From assembly GCA_026545225.1 (NCBI GenBank), contig CM048850.1:9143501-9207500 (forward strand): 64,000 bases of DNA. Reading direction: 5' to 3'. This stretch comes from Cornus controversa. Its lineage: Eukaryota > Streptophyta > Magnoliopsida > Cornales > Cornaceae. The position numbers and the translations under genes are program-made. This document shows positions 1-11,843 of this stretch, piece after piece. Under the pieces are notes generated by a model. That model did no database searches. It was not told the DNA's origin and saw only the letters and a list, made by a program, of their open reading frames with translations. Each line of letters opens with the position of its first letter. Position 1 is the stretch's first letter.

Positions 1-758
1 ATTTCGGACCCGTTAGGCTTGGATTCAAGACTCGCCGAAGGAGGGAGATATGTAGGGGACGGCTAGGGCTTCCCTTTGAACCGAAAAAAGTGGTGATTCG
101 GCAAGGTAGACTCCGCTGGAAAATTGGTGAAGTGCTTGGAAGGCCTTCATTTTCGAGGTAGGGGTTCTTCTTCTCTTCTAATTGTCGATTCTAGGGTTTC
201 GGGTGAAGAAGAGAGGTGTAGGTTATGTTTCACATGCTTTAAGATGGTGAGAGGTGTGGAAAGTTGTATTTTCTTCTTCTCTAGAGTCCTATCTTTTCAC
301 AATTGTGTATATTGTGTTGGTGGTAGCATGTGGGTTTGAAGCATGTGAGTGTAAGAAATTGATACATAGGCTTTATGTGTTCAATTTGGTGTATATGTGG
401 AAAAATGTGTACCAAGTGTCATATATGTGATTATATGTAAAAATGTGGTTGTTGAATGCATGTTAGTTCTATGTGCTAAAATTTATGCATTGAGTGTAGC
501 ATGAGTAAAATATGCTAATTTTGAAGTTGTATGCATATGAGATGATATATGCATGTGTTATACATATATGTGCTATATGTGGTGTGTGGTGGTGGAAAAT
601 ATGCTTATTACTTCTTTTTAGTATAAATGAGCATGAGTTGAGCATGAAAATAAAATGCCATGTGTTTATGCATTCATATTGCATATGTGGGAAATTACGG
701 AAAAATGACGCAAAAGAGATGCACGGGGCTTCAGAGTGGTCCAACCGTGTTGTGAGAT

Positions 759-1065
759 GTGGTAAAATTACCCACTAGGTATGGCCTCGGAGGGGACCCG
801 CCATACCAAGGCTTAATTCCTAAGATCGGAGTATGTCCAATACTAATGACCCCTCGGAGTTGTCCCGGTCATAGGATGGTTATCGAAAAATGTCCAAGAT
901 TTGTGAGCCTCGGAGTTGCCCCCTCACTCCATGGCAATCCCATATATTGCTATGGTAGAATGACCTCTCGGAGTTGTCCCGGTCATTGGATGGTTATCGG
1001 AGGTGTCCAAGGTTACATGATCCTCGGAGCGTACCAATCATGTAGGGTATCGGATGAGGACCGAG
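759..1065 (+). repeat. Degenerate internal subrepeats of the left LTR
   Basis: The block CCTCGGAG followed by TGTCCCGGTCAT and GGATGGTTATCG occurs in whole or part near 785, 853, 907, 965 and 1022. It alternates with GTGTCCAAG-type linkers. It is a diverged tandem array inside the LTR, with no coding value. Confidence 0.6.
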
Positions 1066-1881
1066 AGAGAGAGCATTTACTTCCTTAATGCTTGTATGTT
1101 TGAACATGTTATACATGATTTGTGATATGTTCAATTCTCTTAAATTGCTATTATTGATGTGTTTGTGAGATTGTGGACGTGGCATGTAGTGTATTCATAT
1201 GCATTTCATGTCGGGTCGGCACTTAGAAGGGTTGGAGAACCTTTACTGAGCTGCAGTGGTGCTCACCCCTTTATTATAAACTCTTTTACAGATAAAGCGC
1301 CGATGACGGATGGGACATGAGTGTCCAAGTGGAGCTCTAGTGGTGTTTATGCTATCTTTTGGATGTTGAGCATTTTGTGGCTATCCATGCCGGCTTGTGG
1401 CATGGGACTTATGTTTTGAGTTGTGGTTGTACTTTGGACATATGTACTTTTGATGTATGTATTGGATTATAAACTTGTTGGATGTGAAAGGACAATGGTA
1501 TAATATGTGTAGCGCCCATGGTGGCATTTTATTCATTTTGATGATGTTTCCATTTTGAATGGGTTGTGTGCGTGAAAGAAATGATTCATTTTGGTGTATG
1601 AATTCAATTATGAAAGTGATTTGAGTGTGATATTGGTGTTATGGAAATGAATTTGGGAATTAAGGATGGTTTATACACTTGAGTTTTGGGTGTATTGTGA
1701 ACCTAGGGAAATTTCTATGATTATGCAAGATTTGAGATTCAAATGTATAGGTTGATGTGCGAGTATGATTTTATATCAATGGTAGATGATTTATATGAAA
1801 TATGAATGATCTAAGGTGGTTTGGTTGAGATTTGGGTTCAATTTGATCTTGTATAGGTGTTTGGGAATTTCCGGGCAGTGC

Positions 1882-2105
1882 ATTTCGATCAATCGAAATG
1901 CCCATTTCGATTAATCGAGATGCCCATCTCGATTGATCGAAATGGTTGCGAGATTTTATGTATTTTTAAGCTTTATTTCAATTAATCGAAGTCCCAATTT
2001 TGATTAATCGAAATAATGCAGGTCCAAGATACCGAGAGGGTGTCTGCTTCGATTGATGGGGTCAAAATCTCGATTAATTGAGATGCATCTCGATTGATCG
2101 AGATT
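1882..2105 (+). repeat. Palindromic CGATTGATCGA-type array in the left LTR
   Basis: A cluster of near-palindromes of the form ATTTCGATCAATCGAAAT and ATCTCGATTGATCGAGAT. They are read at 1882, 1905, 1927, 1978 and 2008, and again near 2048-2105. Each can fold on itself. The same motif forms arrays in both LTRs and the interior of the Athila element (18873-18987, 22869-23251, 30458-30572). Confidence 0.85.
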
Positions 2106-2483
2106 ACTATTCACAGCTTTTTCCAAAACTTCATTTCAACGTAATTTCTTCGTTCTAGATCGGAATTGAGCGTGGTTTTTTTTGAACTTGAGTATTTTTG
2201 GATTCTCTATCCAATGGTGTAAGTCTCAATTCCAGATTCCAAATACAGAAAGTTTTGAGGCTCGAAAATGAGTGATTCTTAAAAGTGTGGGCAAGTAAAT
2301 GTTCACTAAGGTGTGTGATTTGATGTAGGGCCCATGGGGATTGGTTAAGATGGATTTGCGTGTATTCATATGCAAGAATTAGGTTAAGCTTCCGCGGGAA
2401 ATGAGGGTAATGAGGGTCTATTGGGCTAAATAGACAGTTTAACCTCCGGTTCTCCAAGAGTTAGAAATCGGGGTGTTATAACA

Positions 2484-4763
2484 TAGTATCAAACCTTGAT
2501 ACTAATGTATAGAGTGTAATTGAGATTGTTCATGGGGTTGAGTGAACGGGTTCACACTCGGGATTCGGGGTCGGTCTGGGGGAGTCTTGGCTGTCCGGGT
2601 TTCGGGGTGTGACAGATATGATCCAATGATAAATAGATAATGAACATAAGCTCAGTCCACAACCATAAAGTCCTATTGACCTTAGTTGGGGGGTTTTACA
2701 CCCAAAGACCTATTAGGAATAAATCCCATAGTATCAACAGGCACAAAACTTCTCCAAATCTTCCTTTTTCATCCAGGTTGTTTTAACATGCAATTTATCA
2801 TGAAAGTATTGTGGAGAAAAATATCATTTTTCTTGTTTGAATTTTTTTTAGCTTGAGAATTTTTGGGTTTGTTCCAATAATGTGGCTTTTTAGCATGAAC
2901 CATATTTTTAGCAAAATAATTATGCATATAAAAATCAGAATTATAATGTTTTCTCTTCTTATAGCAACATTGTTGACTATGTCCATTCTTTCCACAAAAA
3001 GTACAATGAAGCACACTAGATATAACATTAGCATGCACAGACTCAACTTGAGGCTTAGGTTTGGGCTCAGACACATTCAAGTTCTTGGGTTTAACAAAAA
3101 CAACTTTTCCCTTAGATGATGACCTACCAAAATCTAATCCAGTCTTATCTCCTATTGGCTTACCAACACTAATCATGCTATCAAGCTTAATCTGTCCAGA
3201 AGTAAATGCAATCAATTTCTCTTGTGAATTTTTTAATTCAGGCTCAAGAATATAAATTCTAGCAACAAAAGCATCTTTGGCAGAGATAGCTTGACTTACC
3301 TCACTTTCGAGAAACTTAACTTTGCTTTGAAGATTCAGAATTTCTATTTTATTCTCTTCAATCTTCTTCTGGATCTTCTCAGTTTCTTCCATCAAAGATT
3401 CTTTTTCACTTTCTACCATCTCCAATTGCTTGGTTTACTTTTTGTAGGCTCTCTTGATTTTGACAGTTTCTGTAAACAACTACTCACAAGTTTTGGACAA
3501 TTCTTTCTTAGTTGGTTCTTCTTTTTTATTATCTTCAGAAACATCAGACCCAACTTGGCTTAAAGTGGTAAACTTTTCTATTTCACCTACATCAGAAGAA
3601 GAATCATTAGTGGTATCATCATTCAATAAAGCAACAAAAGAAAAAATATAATTCTTGACAGAAGAATCACTATAAGAGTTAGAAGACTCAGACTCAGAAA
3701 TAATAGCTTTTATGACTTTCTTTTTAACCTTTGAAGTTTTCTTTGCAGTAAAGTTATTTTTCTTAGGACATGGATATTGAGTAGATGTGTGACCTTTACC
3801 ACCACATGTCCAACAAGTGATCTCAGAATCCTTGGAGTCATCAACTCATTTCTCTTTCCTCTTCTTACATTTGGATGATGGGCTTTGATTCTGAAATTTA
3901 GAAGGATTTTCTTTTCTAAGATTTTTATCTTTTTCATATTTAAGGATCTTCCTAAATTTCCTAGCAAGGAGTGCAACATCATTATCTAAATCATATTCAA
4001 AACTTTCAACTTTTTCAACTCAGAATTTCAAGAATTTAATACATTTGACAAACTTGAAGACTTGAAAGTTTTTGAGGTTTCTAAAGCCAATTTTTTTTTC
4101 TGAAGTTTTGAATATTTCATCCTAAAAGTTTGAATTGTTCCAACTAATTTTGCCACCTTCATTGAATCAACATCTCTGCTCTCATCTAAGACTTCCAACT
4201 TAGCTTGAACCTATCAGGTAGTGACCTCATGATTTTTCTAATAACCTAAAAAGATGAAATTCTCTCACCAAGGTTAGCACTACTTTAAAAATATCATTAA
4301 TCCTAAAATAAAAATAAGAAAATATCTCATGTATTTTCATCCAATCTAATTATTTCAAATTTGGTTGCTAGCATTTGTAACTTTGACTTCCTTACCTTGG
4401 TGGTACCCTCATGAGTTACTTGTAAAATATCCCATGCTTCTTTCAAAGTGGAACATGCAAAGATTCTAGCAAATTTAGAAGGAACAATATAATTAAATAT
4501 AACATATTAACCCTGTTGTTATGGTTACCATCATCATGCACAACATTAGACCATGTTGTTTTATCCTTAGCTATAGTCATAGTTTCATCACCAGTACCAA
4601 TAGTAGTGGTAGGAATTATATACCTATTCTCAAAAGCTATCCATACTCTCTCTCTTTCATACTAGATTCCATTATGATTTTTGAAAAAATAAATAAATTT
4701 TAACTTTAAAAATACTTTGCAAGGAACTAATCACAATTTAGAGAACACGACTCTGATACTAAT
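2484..4763 (-). mobile_element. Minus-strand Ty1/Copia fragment: gag region and primer site
   Basis: Antisense gag remnant of a Copia element. Two CCHC-type zinc-knuckle signatures can be read on the minus strand: CTFCGKNGHSQQCC in a 218-residue stretch at 2769-3425, and a second one (CWTCGGKGH) near 3775-3830. The 2769-3425 stretch opens with a Glu/Lys-rich probable coiled coil. The sequence at 4746-4763 is the antisense of a TATCAGAGT-type tRNA-Met primer site, and the LTR follows on its right. Gag with more than one knuckle and a coiled coil suits the SIRE/Maximus group. It is broken in several places. No protease, integrase or reverse transcriptase is seen, and 2484-2690 is leader-like non-coding sequence. 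Confidence 0.7.
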
Positions 4764-5498
4764 TGTGAGTTACGCGGTGCGAAAGTGGTTGCGAAAGTAA
4801 TTTAAAACCTAAGGGGGGGTTAGTAGGTTCACTTGCTCATTTGCTTAATTTTCCAAATTAATTCAATTTTATGCTCAATTAACAATTAATCAAATGAATA
4901 AAACAAGCAAATAAACTAATGTAAAGAAGGCACGAGATATACATGGAAAACCCAAATCGGGAAAAAATCATAGGTGAGGCAGAAGGCCTTAGGAAACCAA
5001 TCCACTATAATGAAGCAAAGTACAGCAGACTTTGTCTCAAACTCACACCCTTCTTCAGTTTGTCAAGAATCTGATGCGGAACACCTTAGATTTACAATTG
5101 CGACTTTAGGTCCAACTACTGTAGACTTCTGGATAACGTCACGATTGATCCTCACAGAAAGGTTGCTAAAAGAACAAAAATACTCAACAAGCATCTCGTT
5201 CCACTCATAGTGTGATATAGTTCACCTTTCTTCTTCAGCAAGTAATAAAAGAACACCATCCTAAATATCACTTATGAATAATAGATGTGTCCTCTAAGAA
5301 TATGAAAAAATATTTTGCCCTAATTATACTGTATATGTTTTCTCTCTCTAAAAATATTGATTCTCCAGGCATATCTGTAGAAAAAACATATACACATATA
5401 TATATAGGTAAGGGAGTCCTAATCCTCCATGGAAAACAAGTTGAAGACCAATATAGAACTCTCCTAGAAGTTTCAAACCCAATAGGAATCAAAAATTT
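4764..5498 (-). mobile_element. 5' LTR of the minus-strand Copia fragment, cut by element A
   Basis: The LTR edge TGTGAGTTACGC at 4764 directly abuts the antisense primer site. The sequence is non-coding and AT-rich and runs to 5498, where element A begins. The text right of element A (44498 onward, starting ATTTTAATCAAAAATA) resembles the left flank (AATCAAAAATTT), so this LTR probably continues beyond element A. Confidence 0.5.
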
Positions 5499-5825
5499 TG
5501 ATGGTCCGGAAGCCCATGAGTATGTTTGCCTGTGTTTTAATGTCAAAAGGATTTGTAGGGGCTTTAGTGTCATTTTATAGCAAATGAATGTACTAGCTTT
5601 CATTTTGTCATTTAATTAATTGCATTGCTCTATTATATTATTTTATACATTTTGCACTAACTTAGTTACAGGGGTAATTTGGTAAAATTCTAAAAGAATG
5701 ACGTTTTGGAATTTTCTCTAGGGCAACAAAGTGTAGGGGTAGTTTTTTAAATAAGTGGAGCTAGGGTTTCTCATAGATTCACAAATGACTTATTGTATTT
5801 TAAAGGAAAAAGAAAAAAGATGGCA

Positions 5826-5863
<38 letters not shown>

Positions 5864-7206
5864 AAGAGATGTTGGTTTAGCTAGGGCACTTATATATATG
5901 ACATATATTTATAGATATATATGGGTAGTCATTAGGTTAAAGGAAAAGCGAGCCCTATAAATTGTCTACTTTCTCTGCTGGGTTGAGTGAGCTGAAATGC
6001 ATATATACAACTTTACTCTTTCTTAGCAAAAGCAAGGCAAGTGAGATATAGGAGAAGCGAGATAGTGAGAGATGGGAAGATCAAGAAGAAAGGATAGCGT
6101 CCAGGAAGTTCTACCATGGCGGTAGATTGAGTCTCTCAAAGTTTTCTTTTTTTCGTGTGAATCTGTGTGTGGCTATATGTAATCCATGAGAGTGAAAGAG
6201 ATACAACGATCTTCGTGCTCTCTTCTTAATCCGCGAGCTTCATCGTCGATCTAAAATGGGTCATCGCCGTCTGTTCCTCATATCTTCATTTTCTGTTCTT
6301 TGCATAAATGAGTCTTCTGTTCACCAAATCCAAATCATCACTATGAGCATAATTTTCATCTGTCATAAGCTATAGATTGATATTTTCATGGAGATTGGGT
6401 TTGTGTCATCGCATCTTGAGTTTATGATCTTTGCATTGTGAGTTTTGTTTTCATCAGTCATAAGCTATAGATTGATATTTTCATGGAGATTAGGTTTGTG
6501 TCTTCGCATCTTGAGTTTATAATCTTTGTATCTTTAGGTTATGATCTTCAAAACTTGAGGGTCTGATGTTTAATACATGCTATCTTAAAATATGTTCTTA
6601 TATATAAGGGAAATTGATGAAATGTTGCTAATTTTAAGCTCCAAAAGTGCTAAATTGTTGACTGTTATTGCTCAGTTAAACAAGTTATTTTAGTGCTGAA
6701 TTGTTGGCTGGTTATTGCTGAGTTGAAATATGTTGTTATAGTGTTGATTGTTGGCTGTTATTACTGGGTTAAATATGTTTTGGTAGTGAGTAGTTCATGG
6801 CTGTTACTGCTCAATTTAACATGTTGTTATAGTTAGCTTTTATTTGGTGAGTTGTTGAATTTAAATTGATGTGTTGCTGAATTAAAATGGCTGAGTGTGA
6901 GATTGTTTGGGCTTTGGGAAGCCTAAGTTGGGATTGAGAGAGAAAAAGCTGTTGTGAGATTTAGTAAGAGTGGTTCAGGCCTAAGGAAGTTGTGGACTAG
7001 GTGAGTGCTGGAGCGAACTATGTTTTGAGTTGGGTGAGTGAGAAAGTGATTGGGAGAATTACTATACTACCCTTCCAGATATAGTGGAACTTAGTTCGAA
7101 GAGGTTTTTTCCCCACAAATTGTGTGATTGCATGTGCCAACTAAACTTGCAATATTAGGAAGAAAATTTGATTAACCTATTCACCCCTCGCCCTGTAGGT
7201 TCATCA
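5499..7206 (+). mobile_element. 5' LTR of Copia element A
   Basis: Begins TGATGGTCCGG and ends AGGTTCATCA, the same ends as the copy at 42007-44497. It is 1708 bp against 2491 bp for the 3' LTR; the main missing block is the part matching about 43500-44160. It carries an AT dinucleotide run near 5829-5861, a roughly 100-bp tandem duplication at 6341-6530 (ATAAGCTATAGATTGATATT core), and degenerate TTGCTGA repeats at 6620-6900. Promoter and polyadenylation activity would normally lie here. Confidence 0.85.
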
Positions 7207-7222
7207 ATTGGTATTAGAGTAC
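7207..7222 (+). promoter_or_regulatory. Primer-binding site of Copia element A
   Basis: ATTGGTATTAGAGTAC lies immediately after the 5' LTR and matches the TGGTATCAGAGC-type site complementary to the 3' end of plant initiator tRNA-Met, with one visible mismatch. The same position in element C reads ATTGGTACCAGAGTAC. Confidence 0.75.
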
Positions 7223-7268
7223 AAGTCTACATTTCTTGGTTTAACCACCTGTAGGAAAGATCCTAAGC

Positions 7269-9721
7269 ATGGCTGAAGATAGTTCTACTCACAAGGCTCC
7301 TATTTTTGACGACACTAGCTTTGACACTGGGAATATTAAAATGGAGGCCTTCTTACTATCCATCTCCTATGATGTTTGGCACGCTACAATAGAAGGGTTC
7401 GTCATCCTTGATCCTATAAACCCCTCAGCAGTTGACAAGATTTCCAAATCAGTCAATGGGAAGGCTGGAAATGCTTTATACAAAGCATTGTAAAAATAAG
7501 AATTTACAAGAGTCAAGAATTGCAAAATTGCAAAGGAAATTTGGGATTCTCTAGTAACTGCACATGAAGGAAGCAACACTATTAAGGAAAATAAGATTCA
7601 ACTTCATCAAGTCAAGTCCGATGGTCTCAAGATGTACGAAAGAGAAAATATGGTAGATTATTTTTTCAGAGTCAAAGAGATTGTAAATAACATGAGGGCT
7701 TTGGGTGAACAGATTGAAGACAAAGTGGTGTGCAAAAAGATACTGCACACTATGACTGATAGGTTCAATGACTACTGATAGTACCCCTCCAGCACCAGGG
7801 ATAGGCCCAAAGTCACCATTCTATAAGACAAAGACATCACTAGACTCAGCATTGATGAGCTGGAGTCATCTCTTACAAGTTATGAGATGAGAATTGGACC
7901 TCCTACTCTAACACGGAGGGAGTTAGCTCTAAAAGCAAAAGAAGTGGAGGTTCCAAATGAAAAGGAATCACATTTTGATGACTCTGAAGATGAAATAGGT
8001 TACATAGCAAGAACGTTCAGAAAATTCAAAATGAGGAGAAAAGCAAAGCAACATCAAGGACAAGGTTGTTTTGGGTGTGGAAAGCAAGGTCACTACATAG
8101 CTAATTGCCTAACTGCTCCCAAGAAACTAAAACACAAGAAGTTTGGTACTCCACAGTACAAAGAAAAAGGCAAGAAAAAAGCATTTTACACTAGTTGGGA
8201 TTCAAGCTCAGAAAAAGAACAACAAAAATCATCAGATGAGAATGACGAAGAGGCATGCTTTTTATGGCCTTACAAGAATCAGATGTGGCTAGTTCAGATT
8301 CTGAGAGTGAAGAAGAACCTGATGTTGATGAAGTCCTGGCTGAATGTGAAAGGTTGGCACAGAAGTGTAGTAAACAAAAGAAGTAATTGAATAGGGCCAA
8401 TTTAGAGCTACAGAAATCAAAGGAATTGCTTGTGAAGCACTTAAGGGTAAAATTATCTACCTTAAGTTCCATTTCACTTACTTTGTGCTATCTAACAAAA
8501 TACAGGACTCATGAACCAAATTGGAGGACCAAAATGTGCAAACTAGAACTGAGTTCGTTTATTTGAGAGATCTCAAAAGATACATGAGATTTGCGAAAAG
8601 TTTGCAAAGCAATTGGGTAAAACTGGTATTGGCTTTAAGGACAAAGCCACTCAAGTGATATCAAACAAAAACCACTCAACCTTTGTTAGAGCTATAAATG
8701 GTAAAATGTATGTATCATATCCTATTGTTGATACAACTAGTAGACCAAATATGAAATTCTATATAATGCTTATCATCAATCTAGGATTAAGAATGTTTCT
8801 ACTAGAATTGCATGTCCAAATTATGTGAAGCTAAAACCGATGTATGTTAGGAAGACAGACCTACACTTGCACAGAGCATTTGTAACTTCAAAAGGGTTGA
8901 TTAAAACTAAATTATGTGGATTCCTAAGAAATTGAACTCTGTAAGCATGCTTGTCTACATTGCTTTGAAAGCTTGTAATATCAATACTAAGTGGTATGTT
9001 GATAGTGGTTGCTCTAGACATATGACAGGAGATAAGACCAAATTTGCTAGCATTGAAAATTTTGATGGTGGTTCTGTTATTTTTGGAGATAATAAGAAAG
9101 GCAAAATTGTAGGAAAAAACACAATACCTGAAACCAAAGAAATGTCTATGCTAAGTGATGTGCTCTATGTAGTGGGTTTAAAGCATAATTTATTGAGTGT
9201 GAGTCAATTATGTGACACTGGTAGCTTAGTAAATTTTGGTAAAGAAAACTACAATGTTATTTGATAAACAGTCCGGGAAAACTCTTTTTGCTGCATGTAG
9301 AGCTCCAGGAAATGTCTACACTATTCATGAAGACTCCTAACACACTGTTTGTAATTTCACTAATTAACATGGAAAATTCAACACTTTGGCATAAAAGGTT
9401 AGGGCATGTGCATTCCAAGAACATAAAGAATCTTATCAAGCATAAGTCTGTTAGATGTCTTCCAAATTTGTCTCTAAACGAAAATAAAGTATGCAATGCT
9501 TGCCAATAAGGTAAGTAGACAAAAATCTTTTTTAAAATAAAGGACATGAATACCTCTCAACCACTTGATATTGTGCATATGGATTTGTGTGGACCTATGA
9601 GGACAACAAGTATTGGTGGTAGCCAGTACTTTATGCTTGTCATTGATGATTATAGTAGAATGACTTAGATTTATTTTCTGAAAGAAAAATCTGAAGCTAT
9701 AATTCATTTCAAAAAGTTTGT
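7269..9721 (+). mobile_element. Left coding part of element A: gag, protease, integrase start
   Basis: Gag begins MAEDSSTHKAPIFDDTSF at 7269. A CCHC zinc knuckle (CFGCGKQGHYIANC) lies near 8070-8110. The aspartic protease signature DSGCSRHMTG is near 9000-9030. The integrase zinc-binding region (LWHKRLGHVHSKN) is near 9380-9425, followed by the start of the catalytic core near 9580-9660 (MDLCGPM-like, VIDDYSRM-like). The sequence is interrupted at 9721/9722 by the CACTA transposon. The region is broken, with several breaks, and is treated as a fossil. Confidence 0.85.
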
Positions 9722-10400
9722 CACTACAAGAAAATTAGTCTTTTACGACGGGCCAAAACTGCCTTAAATGACTTTTTAAGGCGGACAATCGCCTGCCCTC
9801 TATTAAGGTGTTATAATTACGAAGTTTTTTTAAAGGCATGCGGAAACTTTTTAAAGGCATTCAAAAATTGCCTTTAATAATTTCATAAACGCCTTTAAAA
9901 TAATTTTTCAAGGCGGTTATTTAGTGTCTTAAAAATTGAATTATTCAAGGTGGACCATACATGTTATAGAACTGTCATTATTTACGGTGGTCAGTGATCG
10001 CCTTAGAAGTTGAATTATTCAAGGCGGACCATGCATGTCATAGAACTGTCATTATTTACGACGGTCAGTTATCGCCTTAGAATCTTAATTATTAAGGGCG
10101 GTTGCTGACTGCCTTAAAATATTATTTATTTACGACGTGCAATGCTTGCCTTAAAATCTAATATTAAGGGCTGCTTCTAGCCGCCTTAAAAGCTAAACCA
10201 AATTTTTTTAAGGGCAGCTTTGGCCCACCTTAGAAGCTAAGATATTAACGGCGTTTGTAGACCGCCGTAGAAGGTAAAATATTAATGGTGTTTCTGACCC
10301 GCCTTAGAAGCTACCCACATGATATTATTAAGGGTGGGCTTGGCCCGCCTTAAAAGAAACTATTAAGGACGGCCATTGTTCGCCTTATAAAGTTTTTTTT
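9722..10400 (+). repeat. Left subterminal repeat region of the CACTA element
   Basis: More than a dozen diverged units alternate TTTACGACGG/AAGGCGG with GCCTTA/CGCCTTAA, so inverted short motifs sit every 30-60 bp. A tandem pair of about 75-80 bp lies around 9946-10082 (core AAGGCGGACCATRCATGT). In CACTA elements such subterminal motifs bind the TNPA-type accessory protein; that role is inferred from the family. Confidence 0.8.
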
Positions 10401-10981
10401 TTTTTTTGAAAATTCCTTTTTCTAATACCTCATTCCAAAAACCTGTGAAACCCAATCCAAAAACCTGTGATACCATACATACAATACCAACATCAATTTG
10501 TATCGGAAGCTAAAAACATTCAAACGAAAGTCAAGCCAAAAACACAGTTTGAATAACTTTCATCCCAACCCAAAAGTATGTGCATATCTAATTTGCGGAT
10601 TCAAAGCTAGCACATTCAGCATGCTTAAAAATTACAACCATTAACAAATATACAGTGGACATTTAAAAGACGAATATTCTAGCTACAAACGAACTTAAGC
10701 AAAACACTGAACTTGAAGACGTAGTTAAGAGGCAATCGAAGCCAAATGGAGCAAGTACAACAGGAGAGAAGGCTACTGCTACTGCTGCTCTGGTTCATTA
10801 TCTTGGGATTTAAAGAGAGAGGGTCAATGGAGCAAGTACAACAGAGAAAGCACAAAAATTTCAATATATAATGAAATGAAACAATGAATATATAATGAAT
10901 ATATAAAGAGGTATACTTGATATATATTCCTTTTCACTTTCCTTTATAAGTCTGCAAAAACTATTCTATGTACTAACATAG
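10401..10981. other. No gene recognised; internal left part of the CACTA
   Basis: Non-coding sequence with an A/T-rich run at 10389-10400. The pair CCAAAAACCTGTGA is repeated near 10435 and 10458, and a 20-base segment around GGAGCAAGTACAACAG is repeated near 10748 and 10828. The end (10940-10981, polypyrimidine then TAACATAG) acts as the intron 3' end before the captured exon at 10982. Confidence 0.5.
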
Positions 10982-11113
10982 ATTGTTTGCTCGAGGAACT
11001 CAAGTTGCCAAAATGGGAAGAGACAGTCGTTGGTGCAAGGACTAGATATGAGCAGATTATTAAGGCCCTTGCAGATAAATTTCCTTCAGAAAACTTGCTG
11101 CTTGTCACACACG
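10982..11113 (+). pseudogene. Captured exon of a phosphoglycerate-mutase-like (histidine phosphatase) gene
   Basis: An open stretch of about 44 codons reads LEELKLPKWEETVVGARTRY, then a segment ending LLLVTHG. The second part of histidine-phosphatase domains carries a catalytic His in a VTHG motif, and plant UBASH3/phosphoglycerate-mutase-like proteins have very similar text (RYEQIIKALAD). The exon is bounded by AG at 10980-10981 and GT at 11114-11115, splitting the codon after TH, as in a real splice junction. No other exon of this gene is present, so the N-terminal RHG catalytic motif is absent and no enzyme can be made. It sits just upstream of the TKI1-like segment on the same strand, inside the CACTA. 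Confidence 0.7.
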
Positions 11114-11335
11114 GTAACAACTTTATGGATTTCCATCCATTCATAGTTTTTTAATAGATTTATGATTAGAATACCATACGTATTTATTTTGGTGCCTCAA
11201 ATCATCTATAATATATAGGTACATAAACATATCCATGTCATACTTTTTGTTAAAGATAGAGTCTAACTTCCCATTATCCTTAGAAACTTTATCTCATTCT
11301 TATATGTATATGTGTGTGTGTGTGAGAGAGAGAGA

Positions 11336-11757
11336 GATTGATCTAGCGTGTCAGTGCAACTTTTTGGATGCGTCTTGGGTTCGGTTCGGTCTGGTTCTGA
11401 TGTAAAACAGAACCAAACCGGTCCCAGCAGTTCTAGATATATTAGAATCAAACCGAATTATTAGAATCAGTGGAACCGAACCGTAGATGATTGGTTCAAT
11501 GGTTTTGGACTTTCTTATATATATATACATATATAGATATACATATTAATCAAATGAAAAACCAAATCTGAAATATATATACACATAAGATGATCTTATG
11601 TATTGTGTTGTATGGCAAGTTATATTCTCTACCAATAACATGTATATTATATGATGTACATATATTTATATTATCACTAATGGTTTGGTTCAGTCCTTTT
11701 TGACCTCAAACCGGAATCGTACCAAACCGTACGATTTGGTTTGGTCCGATTCTAACA
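11336..11757. mobile_element. Possible MITE-like insertion between captured exons
   Basis: A segment of about 420 bp with GGTTCGGTTCGGTCTGGTTC (near 11379) at one side and inverted-sense ACCAAACCG/GGTTTGGTCC text near 11721-11745 at the other, with an AT-rich middle. Such AACCGAACC-rich AT-cored inserts are common small plant elements. No clear terminal inverted repeat or target duplication could be fixed. A TG/GA microsatellite (about 11310-11336) lies just left. Confidence 0.3.
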
Positions 11758-11843
11758 TTGTTTGTGCACCCCGAAGAATTTCCATCTGTTTTTTATAATT
11801 AACTTGTTTGTTCTACTTATCGTTGAGAACCTTCTATTTCTAG

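Larger units (their letters stand above)
1..2483 (+). mobile_element. Ty3/Gypsy (chromovirus-like) LTR, left end outside window
   Basis: Non-coding sequence ending in GGGGTGTTATAACA, followed at once by TAGTATCAAACCT, which resembles the tRNA-iMet primer site TGGTATCAGAGC. This is the layout of a 5' LTR with its primer-binding site. Its G-rich text with repeated CTCGGAG/TGTCCCGGTCAT blocks and the GTGCTCACCCC segment near 1258 recall long plant chromovirus (Tekay-type) LTRs, which is recall and not a search result. No coding part of this element follows: the next coding sequence is an antisense Copia gag. The small reading frames inside are not conserved and are not called. It looks like an old fossil. 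Confidence 0.5.

Noticed and set aside
469-778. Overlapping 88-91-codon frames in the left LTR
   Set aside because: AT-rich LTR text on both strands; no domain.
1882-2105. Operator-like or integration-site palindromes
   Set aside because: No neighbouring regulator or recombinase; they are a repeat array within retroelement DNA, reported as such.
9722-10400. CRISPR-like regularly spaced short repeats
   Set aside because: Plant nuclear context; the motifs are diverged and inverted, and belong to the CACTA subterminal region.
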